Assembly: GCF_039535095.1 (NCBI RefSeq)
Contig: NZ_BAAAWN010000001.1
Location: 2,790,001 to 2,854,000, forward strand
Direction: 5' to 3'
From: Arthrobacter ramosus
GTDB taxonomy: Bacteria; Actinomycetota; Actinomycetes; Actinomycetales; Micrococcaceae
Length of the DNA stretch: 64,000 nt
Shown here: positions 17,188 through 26,216 of the stretch, piece after piece
Position numbering within the stretch: the stretch's first letter is position 1
How the letters are laid out: each line of letters opens with the position of its first letter
Position numbers and translations under genes: made by a program
The notes under the pieces: generated by a model
Told to the model about the DNA's origin: nothing
The model's database searches: none
The model's input: the letters and a program-made list of their open reading frames with translations, nothing else

Positions 17188-18096
17188 TCATCCGAGCCCT
17201 TCCGCGCGCTGCGCCTTGCTCTCCGCGGTGACCGCAAGCGACCGCTCCCTCGCCTCGGCCCAGTCGCCGGCGCTCAGTCTGGATAGGCCCGCGAAGGTCG
17301 CTGGGCCCGCGAGTCGCTGACCACCGTCGACGGCGATCGTCTCACCGGTGAGGTAGTCGCAGGCATCGGACAGCAGAAAGACGGCGAGCGCGGCGAGTTC
17401 CTCGGAAGTGCCCAGCCTGCCTTGCGGCACTCCATCTGCCTGTGTAGCGCCCACAGAGGCGGCGGCCGTCGGACTAAGCGCCTCCCAGGCGAAGGCCGTC
17501 CGGATCGGACCCGGTGCCAGAGCGTTGACCCGGATGCCGTGGCCTGCCCATTCCACCGCCAGGGAGAGGGTCATGGCGTTGACGGCCGCCTTCGCCATGG
17601 CAGATGGCACAACGAAAGCCGATCCCGTCCACACCCAGCTCGTCAGGGTGGAAAGGATCACGCCACCTCGACCCTCCTCGATCCATCTCCGCCCGACAGC
17701 TAGACTCGTGGCGAAAGAGCCACGCATGACCGTGCCGGTCACCGCGTCGAACGCGTTCATGCTGATCGACTCGGTCGGCGCGATGAAGTTGCCTGCCGCA
17801 TTGTTGACCAGACTCGTGAGAGGGCCGTGCTCGGACCAGATGCGCCCCACCGTCTCGTCTACAGCGACGTCCTCGCGGATGTCGATGGCGTCGAAGCGAG
17901 CCGCGTCGGCACGTTCTCGATTGAGCTCGTCGACCGCCGCTCGCAGCACTGCAGGGCGACGACCCCAGAGGTGCACACGCGCGCCGTGCGCGACGAATGC
18001 GCGGGCCATCCCGAGGCCGAGGCCGGAGCCGCCTCCCGTGATGAGAATGCTCCGCCCTGCGAGTGCATCCGGCGCGAACGGCGAGATGTAAGTCAC
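17188..18096 (-). CDS. short-chain dehydrogenase, 2,4-dienoyl-CoA-reductase-like
   Basis: About 302 residues. Start taken at GTG 18096, which overlaps the upstream stop as GTGA. ATG 18114 is the alternative. Rossmann motif LITGGGSGLGLGMARAF, and NNAAGNF in the middle. The usual Y-x-x-x-K is replaced by S-x-x-x-K (PSAMAKAAV), as in 2,4-dienoyl-CoA reductases, where Ser and Lys lie in that motif. This fits removal of double bonds during breakdown of unsaturated isoprenoid acyl chains. Coupled to the hydrolase gene upstream. Confidence 0.87.
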   Translation of the reverse strand: MTYISPFAPDALAGRSILITGGGSGLGLGMARAFVAHGARVHLWGRRPAVLRAAVDELNRERADAARFDAIDIREDVAVDETVGRIWSEHGPLTSLVNNAAGNFIAPTESISMNAFDAVTGTVMRGSFATSLAVGRRWIEEGRGGVILSTLTSWVWTGSAFVVPSAMAKAAVNAMTLSLAVEWAGHGIRVNALAPGPIRTAFAWEALSPTAAASVGATQADGVPQGRLGTSEELAALAVFLLSDACDYLTGETIAVDGGQRLAGPATFAGLSRLSAGDWAEARERSLAVTAESKAQRAEGLG

Positions 18097-18962
18097 ACGT
18101 GCCGCTTCAGCCATGTGACCACGTCGGCGGTGATCTCGTCACGGTTGGTCTCGTTGAACACCTCATGGCGCGCCTCAGGGAACAGGCGAACGGTCACGTC
18201 GGTCATTCCGGCGTCCCGATAGCGCGCGCCCAGCAGCTCGACGAGCTGACCGCCGCCGCTGAGCGGGTCTGTGTCTCCGGACACGATGAGCACCGGCAGA
18301 TCCGACCGGATCCCGGCGAGCTGCTCCGGATCGGCCAGCCTCGGGGCCGTGCCGAAGAGCTGCGGGATGGTGTCCGGCGCCAGGTCGAACCCGCAGCGCG
18401 GGTCGGCGACGTAGGCCGCGACCTCCGCCTCGTCTCGGGAGAGCCACTCGTATCCGGTGTCGCCCTCGAAGCCCGAGTTGAGGAAGGTCAGATCATTGCC
18501 GAGGTCGCCTGCTTCTGCGAGGCCGGCCGCGAGGGCATCGAGTGACGTCGATCCGGTGAGCACCACACCGGCGTACAGATCCGAGCGGTCCAGAAGCAGC
18601 TCCTGCGATGCGAAGGATCCCATCGAGTGGCCGAGCAGGAAGACTAGAAGGCTCGGATGCTGTGCCGCGATGGACTCGCCGAGGGTGACGACGTCGGCGA
18701 CCAGCGCACTCCACCCCGCCTCGCCGAAGGAGCCGAGGGAGACATCGCCGCCGACGGAGGACCCGTGACCGCGGTGGTCGTTCGCGTACACTTCGAAGCC
18801 CGCTGCGGTGAGGGCGTTCGCAAGGCGGTCGTAGCGGGTCGCGTACTCCGCGAGCCCGTGCGCGATCTGCACAACGACACGTGGCGCGTCGCTCCTCCAG
18901 CGGTAGGTCGCGACTTTCAACGCATCTCGGGTAGATGTGAATGAAGATTCATCATAACTCAT
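18093..18962 (-). CDS. alpha/beta hydrolase, monoacylglycerol-lipase-like
   Basis: 289 residues. Hallmarks of the lysophospholipase/serine aminopeptidase S33 group: QIAHGLAEYATRYDRLA, NDHRGHGSS, nucleophile GHSMGS, acid Asp in SGDTDPLSGG, and the catalytic His in EARHEVFNE. Likely an esterase releasing alcohol or acid from an ester, or a CoA-thioester hydrolase. First gene of the leftward set (hydrolase, SDR, ligase, hydratase). The operator-like palindrome at 19065-19086 is about 100 bp upstream. Confidence 0.88.
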   Translation of the reverse strand: MSYDESSFTSTRDALKVATYRWRSDAPRVVVQIAHGLAEYATRYDRLANALTAAGFEVYANDHRGHGSSVGGDVSLGSFGEAGWSALVADVVTLGESIAAQHPSLLVFLLGHSMGSFASQELLLDRSDLYAGVVLTGSTSLDALAAGLAEAGDLGNDLTFLNSGFEGDTGYEWLSRDEAEVAAYVADPRCGFDLAPDTIPQLFGTAPRLADPEQLAGIRSDLPVLIVSGDTDPLSGGGQLVELLGARYRDAGMTDVTVRLFPEARHEVFNETNRDEITADVVTWLKRHV

Positions 18963-19064
18963 GCGTCCATCGTGGCCATGGTTCGTCCCGATGTCAACGT
19001 TTTTTGCACAGAATCAGGTGTTTTTGGGACAGAACACGATGTGAGCTCGTCTATGCCCGAGCAC

Positions 19065-19086
19065 TAAAGTGAATTTACAATCACTT
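19065..19086. promoter_or_regulatory. AAGTGA-N8-TCACTT palindrome in divergent promoter
   Basis: AAGTGA (19067-19072) and TCACTT (19081-19086) form a palindrome between the leftward hydrolase operon and the rightward broken acyl-CoA dehydrogenase gene. Eleven bases of it (AAGTGAATTTA) recur exactly at 30673-30683 in the divergent promoter of the tandem-TetR gene. A TetR-family operator is likely. Confidence 0.6.
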
Positions 19087-19099
19087 CTCATGAGTTGTT

Positions 19100-19370
19100 G
19101 TGGATTTTTGCGACACCGACGGGATGCGCGAGCTGAGCAGCCACGTCACCGACATCGTCTCCGATTGGGGCGGTGCTGGAATGGTCGAGCTCCAGATCGT
19201 CTGCGACATCTCCGGCGCGTCGCCAGACGGAGCCCGCCACTCTCATGACCCGCAGGGCCGCCTGGCTGCACCACAACGGGCAACCCGCAGGCGAGGCCTC
19301 GAACGTCGCTAAGTACGCCGCGGCAGAGGCGGCCCACGAACGCATCGTCGAGCGCATGAGGGGGTCCTGC
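19100..19370 (+). pseudogene. acyl-CoA dehydrogenase, large internal deletion
   Basis: A GTG start at 19100 gives an acyl-CoA dehydrogenase N-terminus (MDFCDTDGMRELSSHVTDIV). After about 30 residues the sequence jumps, and a second frame carries a C-terminal piece (RAAWLHHNGQPAGEASNVA, then KYAAAEAAHERIVERM), the conserved helix region near the end of the family. About 300 residues are missing between them. In citronellol catabolism an acyl-CoA dehydrogenase (AtuD type) would act here, so its loss matters for the pathway. Confidence 0.6.
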
Positions 19371-19393
19371 TGCGCGCAGATCGCTGACAGCCG

Positions 19394-19804
19394 TCAACGA
19401 CCGGCTGACGGCTCCAGTCCCTCCCTGAGTTCCGCGGCGGCGGCCGGCGAGGCCGCGGCGTGGGCGTCGGGTGCTTTCCCCAGTTCCAGGCACAGGATGC
19501 CGACGATCACCAGCGCGATTCCAATGATCTGGACCGGCGTCATCGACTCCCGGTAGAGCAGGAAGCTGAGCGCAGCTACGGCGATCACTCCTACACCGCC
19601 CCAGATGGCGTAGGCGATGCCGAGCGGGAATCCGCTGTCCAGGCAGCGCTGCAGAGCGGCAAAGGCGAGCACGTATCCGACGACGGCGATGGGCAGCGCC
19701 CACCATCTCGGGGTCTCGCCCGTCGTGAGCCTGAGAATCATTGTCGCCGCGACCTCGCAGACGATCGCGACCGAGAGAAACAACGCGCCCATGCCCGTCC
19801 TCAT
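19394..19804 (-). CDS. small multidrug resistance (SMR/EmrE-like) transporter
   Basis: 136 residues from ATG 19804, which overlaps the upstream stop (ATGA). Four hydrophobic helices, with the membrane Glu essential for proton-coupled drug exchange present in CEVAATM (residue 17). The family signature continues through YAIWGGVGV and the last helix IIGIALVIVGI. A ~25-residue Ala-rich tail follows. It is the last gene of the long leftward operon and could export a toxic intermediate or cation (inference). Confidence 0.85.
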   Translation of the reverse strand: MRTGMGALFLSVAIVCEVAATMILRLTTGETPRWWALPIAVVGYVLAFAALQRCLDSGFPLGIAYAIWGGVGVIAVAALSFLLYRESMTPVQIIGIALVIVGILCLELGKAPDAHAAASPAAAAELREGLEPSAGR

Positions 19805-20010
19805 CCCGATCGTTCCGCGCCCAGGCCGAGACCTTCGCGCCTGGCGGCGGATCCCATGCCTGCGAGTTGCTCGACGAGCTGCCCGGCCACCAGGCTCACC
19901 GCGGGATAACCCCGCTCTGCCATCAGCGCAGCCGCCGACGCGAGGATCTGCTCCCGTCGTGCACGCCCGTGGACCGTCGGTGTGTGGAGGAATGCGGTCG
20001 AGGAGGTCAT
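19801..20010 (-). pseudogene. truncated TetR regulator (first helices only)
   Basis: 69 codons, overlapping AtuA on one side and the SMR gene on the other by ATGA at each end. The N-terminal half is TetR-like (RREQILASAAALMAERGYPA) but the recognition helix and ligand domain are absent. The rest (EQLAGMGSAARREGLG) does not resemble TetR. It is probably a regulator gene shortened by deletion that still serves as a translational bridge. A functional micro-protein cannot be excluded. Confidence 0.55.
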
Positions 20011-21830
20011 TCGCCAAGATCTCCTTCCGCAGTCGACTCTCGCAACAAGGCGGCCGGCAGCGGCACGGGTCGTGACCTGAGGAACTCGCCGAGACCCTTG
20101 GCCTGCGCATCCGTTCTCGTCGAGGATGCGACCCCGTCACCGAGGATTCCCACGACGATGAAGTTCAGCGCGCGCACATTCGGCAGTTCGTAGCGGCGAA
20201 CCTCCAGTTGCGCGATCTCCGGCAGCAGCTCGCGCAGTCGCCCGGCGGTCAGATACCCGTACAGCCACTCGTATTCCGCGTCCGTGCGGGTCCACACGCC
20301 GATGTTGGCGTTCCCGCCCTTGTCTCCGGAGCGCGTCCCCGCCACCTCGCCCAGCGGCACGATCACGACCTCGCCCGCTTCCGGCGGAGCCGGCACCACG
20401 GCTGGGTGCACGGGCGGGGCCGCCGCAGCCGCCGCGTCTCCTCGAGGAAGGGGCATCAACTCCACACTCCCGTCATCCAGCACCAGCCGCGGCGTCACCG
20501 CCAGTGCGGGGATGAGCGCGGGCCAATACACGCCGTATGCGGACTCCGAGGAGGGCGGTGTCGTTGCGTAGACACCTGCATAGCTGCCCAGGACGAGCTC
20601 GAGCACGGCGTTGGAGAAGGAACGTCCGACCTTCTTGGGATCGGTGTCCTTCACCGTGAACACCAGGTGCGACGTTGCGTCCGCCTGCGTCGCCGGATCG
20701 GGATGATCGCTGCGAACGAGCAGCGCCTCCGCCGCGTCGAACGATTCCTTGCCGCCCACCCTCTCCCAAAGCAGCGATTCGGCATGAGCCGCCTTCTGCT
20801 CGATGTCGGGGGCGGTCAGGGCGAGCGTCATGGTGTTGCGATATCCGCCCGAGTAGTTGATCGCGACCTTGACCTGGCCGGTCGGCGCCGTGCCTCGCGC
20901 GCCTGCGACCCGCACACGGTTCGGCCCAACAGGTGTGACGGAGACCGTATCGAACCAGGTGGTCACATCCGGCCCTCCGTATGCGGGGGCGCCGATCTCG
21001 TAGAGCAGTTGCGCGATCACCGTGTCGACGGAGACGAGGCCGCCGGTGTCGACCGGCTTGGTGATTACGCTCGAGCCATCTTCCGAGATCTCGGCGATCG
21101 GGTATCCGGGATAGCGGCGGTCGGTGATGTCACCGAGGAAGCTGAAGTTGCCCCCGGTGACCTGCGTGCCGCATTCCAGGAGATGCCCCGCGATCACCCC
21201 TCCGGCCAGACGATCCCAGTCCTCTTCGCCCCAGCCATGCCACCATGCCGCAGGCCCCACAACGAGCGAAGCATCCGTCACCCGGCCGGTCACGACGACG
21301 TCGCTGCCCGCCTGGAGCGCCCGGGCGATCGGCCACGCCCCGAGATAGGCGTTCGCTGTGATGGGCTCGACCTCCAGATCGGCGAGTGGCCGTCCATTGT
21401 CGAGATGACGGATTTCGTGTCCCGCGCGCTGCAGCTCGGGAAGGATGCCGAGCACATCATCGCCGTCCGCGAATGCGATGCGCGGATGCAGGCCGAGACG
21501 TTCGGATAGCGCGCCAAGTCGTGTAGCCAACCCCGCGGGGTTCAGCCCTCCGGCGTTGGCGACGATCCGGATTCCACGATCGAGGCAGGTGCCGAGCACC
21601 TGCTCCATCTGCGTGAGGAACGTGGTCGCATAGCCGCCATCCGGATCGCGCTGACGTGACTTGTGAAGGATATACATCGTCAGCTCTGCCAGGTAGTCGC
21701 CGGTGATGATGTCGACATCGCCCCCGGAGACCATGTCCGCCGCCGCGCGGAGGCGGTCGCCGTAGAAGCCGGACACGTTTCCGATTCGAACGGCGCTGAG
21801 AGGCCGGCCCGCCTGATCGGACATCATCAT
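20007..21830 (-). CDS. atuA: AtuA-family acyclic terpene utilisation protein
   Basis: 607 residues from ATG 21830, which forms ATGA with the upstream stop. A longer start at 21842 is possible. The N-terminal ~450 residues form the DUF1446/AtuA domain (IGNVSGFYGDRLRAAADMV, and NAGGLNPAGLA). The C-terminal ~110 residues are the AtuA-like ferredoxin-fold domain (AGTRSGDKGGNANIGVWT). AtuA is required for citronellol/geraniol breakdown in Pseudomonas and is thought to act near the hydroxy-isohexenylglutaryl-CoA cleavage step. It sits next to a carboxylase pair, as in atu clusters. Confidence 0.88.
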   Translation of the reverse strand: MMMSDQAGRPLSAVRIGNVSGFYGDRLRAAADMVSGGDVDIITGDYLAELTMYILHKSRQRDPDGGYATTFLTQMEQVLGTCLDRGIRIVANAGGLNPAGLATRLGALSERLGLHPRIAFADGDDVLGILPELQRAGHEIRHLDNGRPLADLEVEPITANAYLGAWPIARALQAGSDVVVTGRVTDASLVVGPAAWWHGWGEEDWDRLAGGVIAGHLLECGTQVTGGNFSFLGDITDRRYPGYPIAEISEDGSSVITKPVDTGGLVSVDTVIAQLLYEIGAPAYGGPDVTTWFDTVSVTPVGPNRVRVAGARGTAPTGQVKVAINYSGGYRNTMTLALTAPDIEQKAAHAESLLWERVGGKESFDAAEALLVRSDHPDPATQADATSHLVFTVKDTDPKKVGRSFSNAVLELVLGSYAGVYATTPPSSESAYGVYWPALIPALAVTPRLVLDDGSVELMPLPRGDAAAAAAPPVHPAVVPAPPEAGEVVIVPLGEVAGTRSGDKGGNANIGVWTRTDAEYEWLYGYLTAGRLRELLPEIAQLEVRRYELPNVRALNFIVVGILGDGVASSTRTDAQAKGLGEFLRSRPVPLPAALLRESTAEGDLGE

Positions 21831-22591
21831 CGACCTTTCCATTCGGGAGTTCGCTTCTCGCGGAATGCCCGCGGCCCCTCCTGTGCATCATCCGAGAGAT
21901 AGACAGACGCGAAGATGCGCTCGGATTCGTCGAGCGCATCGGACAGGTGCCGCTCGCGCGAGGCGTAGACGACTGCCTTCGCCGCCCGCACCGACAGCGG
22001 CGCGTTTGCGGCGATCCGGTCGGCGAGCGCCTGGGCGCGATCGTGCAGGTCCGCGGCCGGCACGACATGATTCACGAAGCCGATCTCGTATGCGCGCTGG
22101 GCCGAGATGGCGTCGCCGGTCAGCACGAGTTCCAGCGCCACCTTCGGCGGTATCCACCAGGGCAGCGGCGCCGACCACGGCGAGCCTCGCCCCACCTTCA
22201 CCTCGGTCACGGCGAAGCGCGCCTGCTCGGATGCGATGACCAAGTCCGCGTTCTGCACCAGCAGGAAGCCCCCGGCGAACGCGACGCCGTTGACTGCGGC
22301 GATGATTGGCTTGTCGACCTGGATGTTGCGCTGAAACTGCGGAACGAAGTCCGGCGGCGGAACGGTGAGCTCCGTCTCCGCCATCTCCTTCAAATCGCCG
22401 CCGGCGCAGAACGCCGCGTCGCCGGCTCCCGTGAGGACCATGACGGCCGCATCCTGATCCTCGTTGAACCGTCGGGTTGCCGCGAACAGCCGCTCCCGCA
22501 CAGCGCGATTGAGCGCGTTGCGCGCCTCCGGACGGTTGATCGTCACCCAGGCGGCGGCGCCACGGCGCTCGTACAGCACCTCGTCACTCAT
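21827..22591 (-). CDS. enoyl-CoA hydratase (AtuE-like by context)
   Basis: About 254 residues from ATG 22591 (8-nt overlap with the carboxylase stop; ATG 22597 or 22609 also possible). Crotonase fold: INRPEARNALNRAVRERL at the start, the CAGGDLKEM oxyanion loop, and NGVAFAGGFLLVQNADL. The catalytic-Glu region VTEVKVGRGSPWS is divergent. In atu clusters the hydratase adds water to isohexenylglutaconyl-CoA after carboxylation, and its place between the carboxylase and AtuA genes fits that job. Confidence 0.85.
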   Translation of the reverse strand: MSDEVLYERRGAAAWVTINRPEARNALNRAVRERLFAATRRFNEDQDAAVMVLTGAGDAAFCAGGDLKEMAETELTVPPPDFVPQFQRNIQVDKPIIAAVNGVAFAGGFLLVQNADLVIASEQARFAVTEVKVGRGSPWSAPLPWWIPPKVALELVLTGDAISAQRAYEIGFVNHVVPAADLHDRAQALADRIAANAPLSVRAAKAVVYASRERHLSDALDESERIFASVYLSDDAQEGPRAFREKRTPEWKGR

Positions 22592-24610
22592 CGCCATCCT
22601 CCCCGGCATCGTCGACCACGGCGAGGATTTGACCCAGGTCCACCTGCTGGCCCTGTTCGACGAGGATCCCAGAGACCGTACCGTCGACGGGAGCGCGAAC
22701 GACGTGCTCCATCTTCATCGCTTCCAGGACGAGCACGATCTGCCCGGCTGCGACCCGCTCCCCTGCCGACACCTCGAGACGCACCACGGAACCGGGCATC
22801 GGTGCCGCGAGCGAACCGGCGGCCGCCTGCGTGCCCGGTTCGGGTAGCAGGCCGAGCTCTATCAGCTCGACTCCCCCGAAACGCCCGTCGATATCGATCC
22901 GCGTTCCGTGGATCGCGACCTGCAGGCTCTCGCGCACCCCGTTCACCACAAGATTTACCGCGTAGACATCCGGGCCGATGCCCTCGACCGAAAACGAGAT
23001 CCGGCCGAGCGACAGCTCATCGACCGAGATTTCCGCGATCTTCTCCGTGACCCGATATCGCACGTCCCGCTCCGCACGGCCATCCCCGAATCGGACGAGC
23101 GCCGGCTGTGAGGGGAGGTTGCGAAAACCAGGGGTCACTGCGCGCTGGACCTTCGCCTCGGAACGGCGATGCGCCCGTAGAGCCAGCACTGCGCCGGCCG
23201 CGGCGAGATCCCGCTCTGCGCCGCTCGGGACGACGGCGAGCTCGCCCACCGAGTGGCGTTCCAGATACGCCGTGTCGGTGATTCCGGCGAGGAACTCGGA
23301 TTCGCGTAGAATCCCGACGAGCACCTCTCTATTGGTACCAACGCCGTGGATACGGCTCGTGTGCAGAGCTCTCGCGAGGGCGAGAGCGGCCTCGGCCCTG
23401 GTCGGTGCGTGGGCAATGAGCTTCGCCAGCATCGGATCGTAGTGGATGCTCACCGCATCTCCGGCGGCGAAGCCGGTGTCGGCACGGACGCCGGCCCCGA
23501 GTGAGAATTCGCGGAGTACTCCCGAGGTGGGCAGGAATCCGGCGGCCGGGTCTTCGGCGTAAAGGCGCGCCTCGATGGCGTGGCCGGTCATTGAGGCCGT
23601 CCGCGCCTCTTCCGGCAGCTCCTCGCCCTGGGCGACCAGCAGCTGCAGCCGCACTAGGTCGAGCCCGGTGACCGATTCGGTCACCGGGTGCTCCACCTGG
23701 AGCCGCGTGTTCACCTCGAGGAAGAAGAAGTCGCCGCTCTGGTCGAGGATGAACTCGACCGTGCCGGCGCCGACATAGCCGATGGCCTCGCCTGCTGCGA
23801 TGGCTGCATCGCCGAGACGGGCCCGCAGCTGCGGCGTCACCACGGGCGATGGCGACTCCTCGATGATCTTCTGGTAGCGCCGCTGGATCGAACAGTCCCG
23901 CTCGAAGAGACTGATCACCCGTCCCGTGGTATCGCCGAAGATCTGCACTTCGATGTGGCGGGGGCCGTGACATACCGCTCCAGGAAGACGGTGTCATCGC
24001 CAAACGCGGAGCCTGCCTCGCGACGCGCCGAGGCGACAGCCTCGCCAAGATCCGACGGGTCCGCGACGATCCGCATGCCACGCCCCCCGCCCCCGGCCGA
24101 CGCCTTGACGAGGACCGGATACCCGATGCGCTTGCCCAGCAACGCCAGGTCCTCGTCGTTGAAGTTGTTGGTGACCGTTCCGCCGGGGAGGACGGGGACG
24201 CCGGATTCCTCCATCAGCGACTTCGCCCGGATCTTCGATCCCATGGCTGACATCGCATCCGGGGTCGGTCCGACGAAGGTGATTCCCGCGGCACCGACGG
24301 ACGCGGCAAACTCGGCGTTCTCAGAGAGGAAGCCGTACCCGGGGTGGATGGCATCGGCGCCGGTCCTCCGCGCCGCGTCGAGGATCAGATCCCCTCGAAG
24401 GTAGGTGTCCGCGGGTGCGACTCCCGGCAGATGCACCGCGCGATCCGCTTCTCGTACGAAGAGTGCATCGGCGTCGGCGTCCGAGTAGACCGCGACGGTC
24501 TCGATTCCCATCTCGCGAGCGCTGCGGATGACGCGTACGGCGATCTCGCCGCGGTTGGCGACGAGGAGGGTCCTGATGCGCTGCCGGGCGGTGGTGTCGG
24601 TCAGTGTCAT
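22584..24610 (-). pseudogene. atuF: acyl-CoA carboxylase biotin-carrying alpha subunit, single frameshift
   Basis: The N-terminal part from ATG 24610 encodes a biotin carboxylase (LLVANRGEIAVRVIRSAREM, then KASAGGGGRGMRIV) up to LERYVTAP. At about 23969 one base appears lost in a run of Gs (Cs on the sense strand), and the true continuation (EVQIFGDTTGRVISLFERDC) is in the next frame. That part runs through VEHPVTESVTGLDLVRLQL to a C-terminal biotin site, EAMKMEH. Joined, it would be about 675 residues, the right size for geranyl-CoA or methylcrotonyl-CoA carboxylase alpha. Either a real mutation or a homopolymer sequencing error. Confidence 0.85.
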
Positions 24611-24617
24611 TTCGTGC

Positions 24618-26216
24618 TCACATTCGGAAGACGCCGAAGCCGGGCCGACCGGCCACAGTTGCGGAGTGGGTAGCGGAGAGCGCGATGCCGAGTGCGTCTC
24701 TCGTCTGGCGGGGGTCGATGATGCCGTCGTCGTAGAGACGGCCGGACATGAAGTACGACTGCGATTCGGCCTCGATCTGCTGTTCGATCTGCGCTCGCTG
24801 CTGGGCGTCGGCGTCCTCGTCGAATGCACGGCCCGCCCGCTCCGCGGAGCCGCGACCGACGATGGAGAGCACGCCTGCTAGCTGCGTGGCGCCCATGACG
24901 GCCTGGCGCATGTTCGGCCAGCTGAACAGGAATCGCGGGTCGAAGGCCCGACCACTCATGCCGTAGTTGCCTGCGCCGAATGAGGCCGCCATGTTCACGG
25001 TGATGTGCGGGACCGTGCTGTTGGTGACGGCGTTGATCATCTTCGCACCGTCCTTGATGATCCCGGCCTGCTCATATGCCGTTCCGACCATATACCCGGT
25101 GGTGTTCTGCAGGAAGATCAGCGGGGTATGGGTCTGGTTGGCGAGCAGGATGAACTCCGCCGCCTTCTTCGCCTCGTCGCCGAAGAGGACGCCGCGATGA
25201 TTGGCGAGCACACCGATCGGGTAGCCGTGCAAGCTTGCCCAGCCCGTGACGAGGCTCGTGCCGTAGAGCTCCTTGTACTCGTCGAAGTCGGAGTCGTCAA
25301 CGATGCGGGCGAGCACCTCGCGCGGATCGAACGGCACGCGCTGGTCGCGGGAGATGATGCCCAAAAGCTCTTCCGCGCTGTAGCGCGGCGGACGCGGCAC
25401 GGTCCGGGCATCCGGACCATGTTTGCGCCAATTCAGACGGGAGACGATCTGCCGTCCGATGCGGATCGCGTCCCGCTCGTCCACAGCGAAGTAGTCGCTC
25501 ACACCGGAAGTGCGTGAGTGCATGGCTGCGCCGCCCAGCTCTTCGCCGTCCGCATCCTCGCCGGTCGCCATCTTCACCAAGGGAGGGCCACCGAGGAATA
25601 CCTGGGCCTGTTTATCGACGAGCACTGCGTAGTCACTCATCCCGGGGACGTACGCGCCCCCCGCCGTCGAGTTGCCGAACACGAGCGAGACCGAGGGGAT
25701 GCCGGCGGCGGACAGTGCGGTCAGCTCGTGGAAGATCCGGCCGGCGGGGACGAAGAGATCAGCCTGGGTGGGCAGGTCCGCCCCGCCGGACTCGACGAGG
25801 TACAACACCGGAAGCCGGTTGACCCTCGCGATCTCGAGAGCCCGGAGGTTCTTGCGCAGCGTGTACGGATTCATGGTCCCTCCGCGCACCGTCGGCTCGT
25901 GGGCGATGATCATGCATTCGACGCCTGAGACGACACCGACACCGGTGACGATAACGCCGCCGACGGTGAACCCCGTGCCCCAACCGGCCAGCGTGGACAG
26001 TTCGAGGAAGGCCGAGTCCGCGTCGACCAGCAGCTCGATCCGTTCGCGCACGGTGAGCCGACCTCGAGCGCGATGGCGTTCGAGGGAACGCTCTCCCTCA
26101 CCCATCACGACCTTGGCGGTCTCTGCTTCGAGGTCGGCGATGAGTGCGAGCCCCGCTTCGCGATTAGCGAGGTACTCTTCGCTCGCGGTGTCGACGCGGC
26201 TGACGATGACGCTCAT
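24618..26216 (-). CDS. atuC: acyl-CoA carboxylase carboxyltransferase (beta) subunit, geranyl-CoA carboxylase-like
   Basis: 532 residues, full length. N half has the acyl-CoA site region (ECMIIAHEPTVRGGTMNPYT, GNSTAGGAYVPGMSDYAV). The C half binds carboxybiotin (FLQNTTGYMVGTAYEQAGI, and FGAGNYGMSGRAFDPRFLF). It moves CO2 from biotin to a 3-methyl-enoyl-CoA. Geranyl-CoA and methylcrotonyl-CoA carboxylases are close relatives. The AtuA neighbour favours geranyl-CoA. The start overlaps the upstream stop (ATGA) and the alpha-subunit gene follows after 7 bp. Confidence 0.9.
   Translation of the reverse strand: MSVIVSRVDTASEEYLANREAGLALIADLEAETAKVVMGEGERSLERHRARGRLTVRERIELLVDADSAFLELSTLAGWGTGFTVGGVIVTGVGVVSGVECMIIAHEPTVRGGTMNPYTLRKNLRALEIARVNRLPVLYLVESGGADLPTQADLFVPAGRIFHELTALSAAGIPSVSLVFGNSTAGGAYVPGMSDYAVLVDKQAQVFLGGPPLVKMATGEDADGEELGGAAMHSRTSGVSDYFAVDERDAIRIGRQIVSRLNWRKHGPDARTVPRPPRYSAEELLGIISRDQRVPFDPREVLARIVDDSDFDEYKELYGTSLVTGWASLHGYPIGVLANHRGVLFGDEAKKAAEFILLANQTHTPLIFLQNTTGYMVGTAYEQAGIIKDGAKMINAVTNSTVPHITVNMAASFGAGNYGMSGRAFDPRFLFSWPNMRQAVMGATQLAGVLSIVGRGSAERAGRAFDEDADAQQRAQIEQQIEAESQSYFMSGRLYDDGIIDPRQTRDALGIALSATHSATVAGRPGFGVFRM

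Noticed and set aside
20208..21509. 433-codon plus-strand frame opposite atuA
   Set aside because: Arg-rich shadow frame of the AtuA gene.
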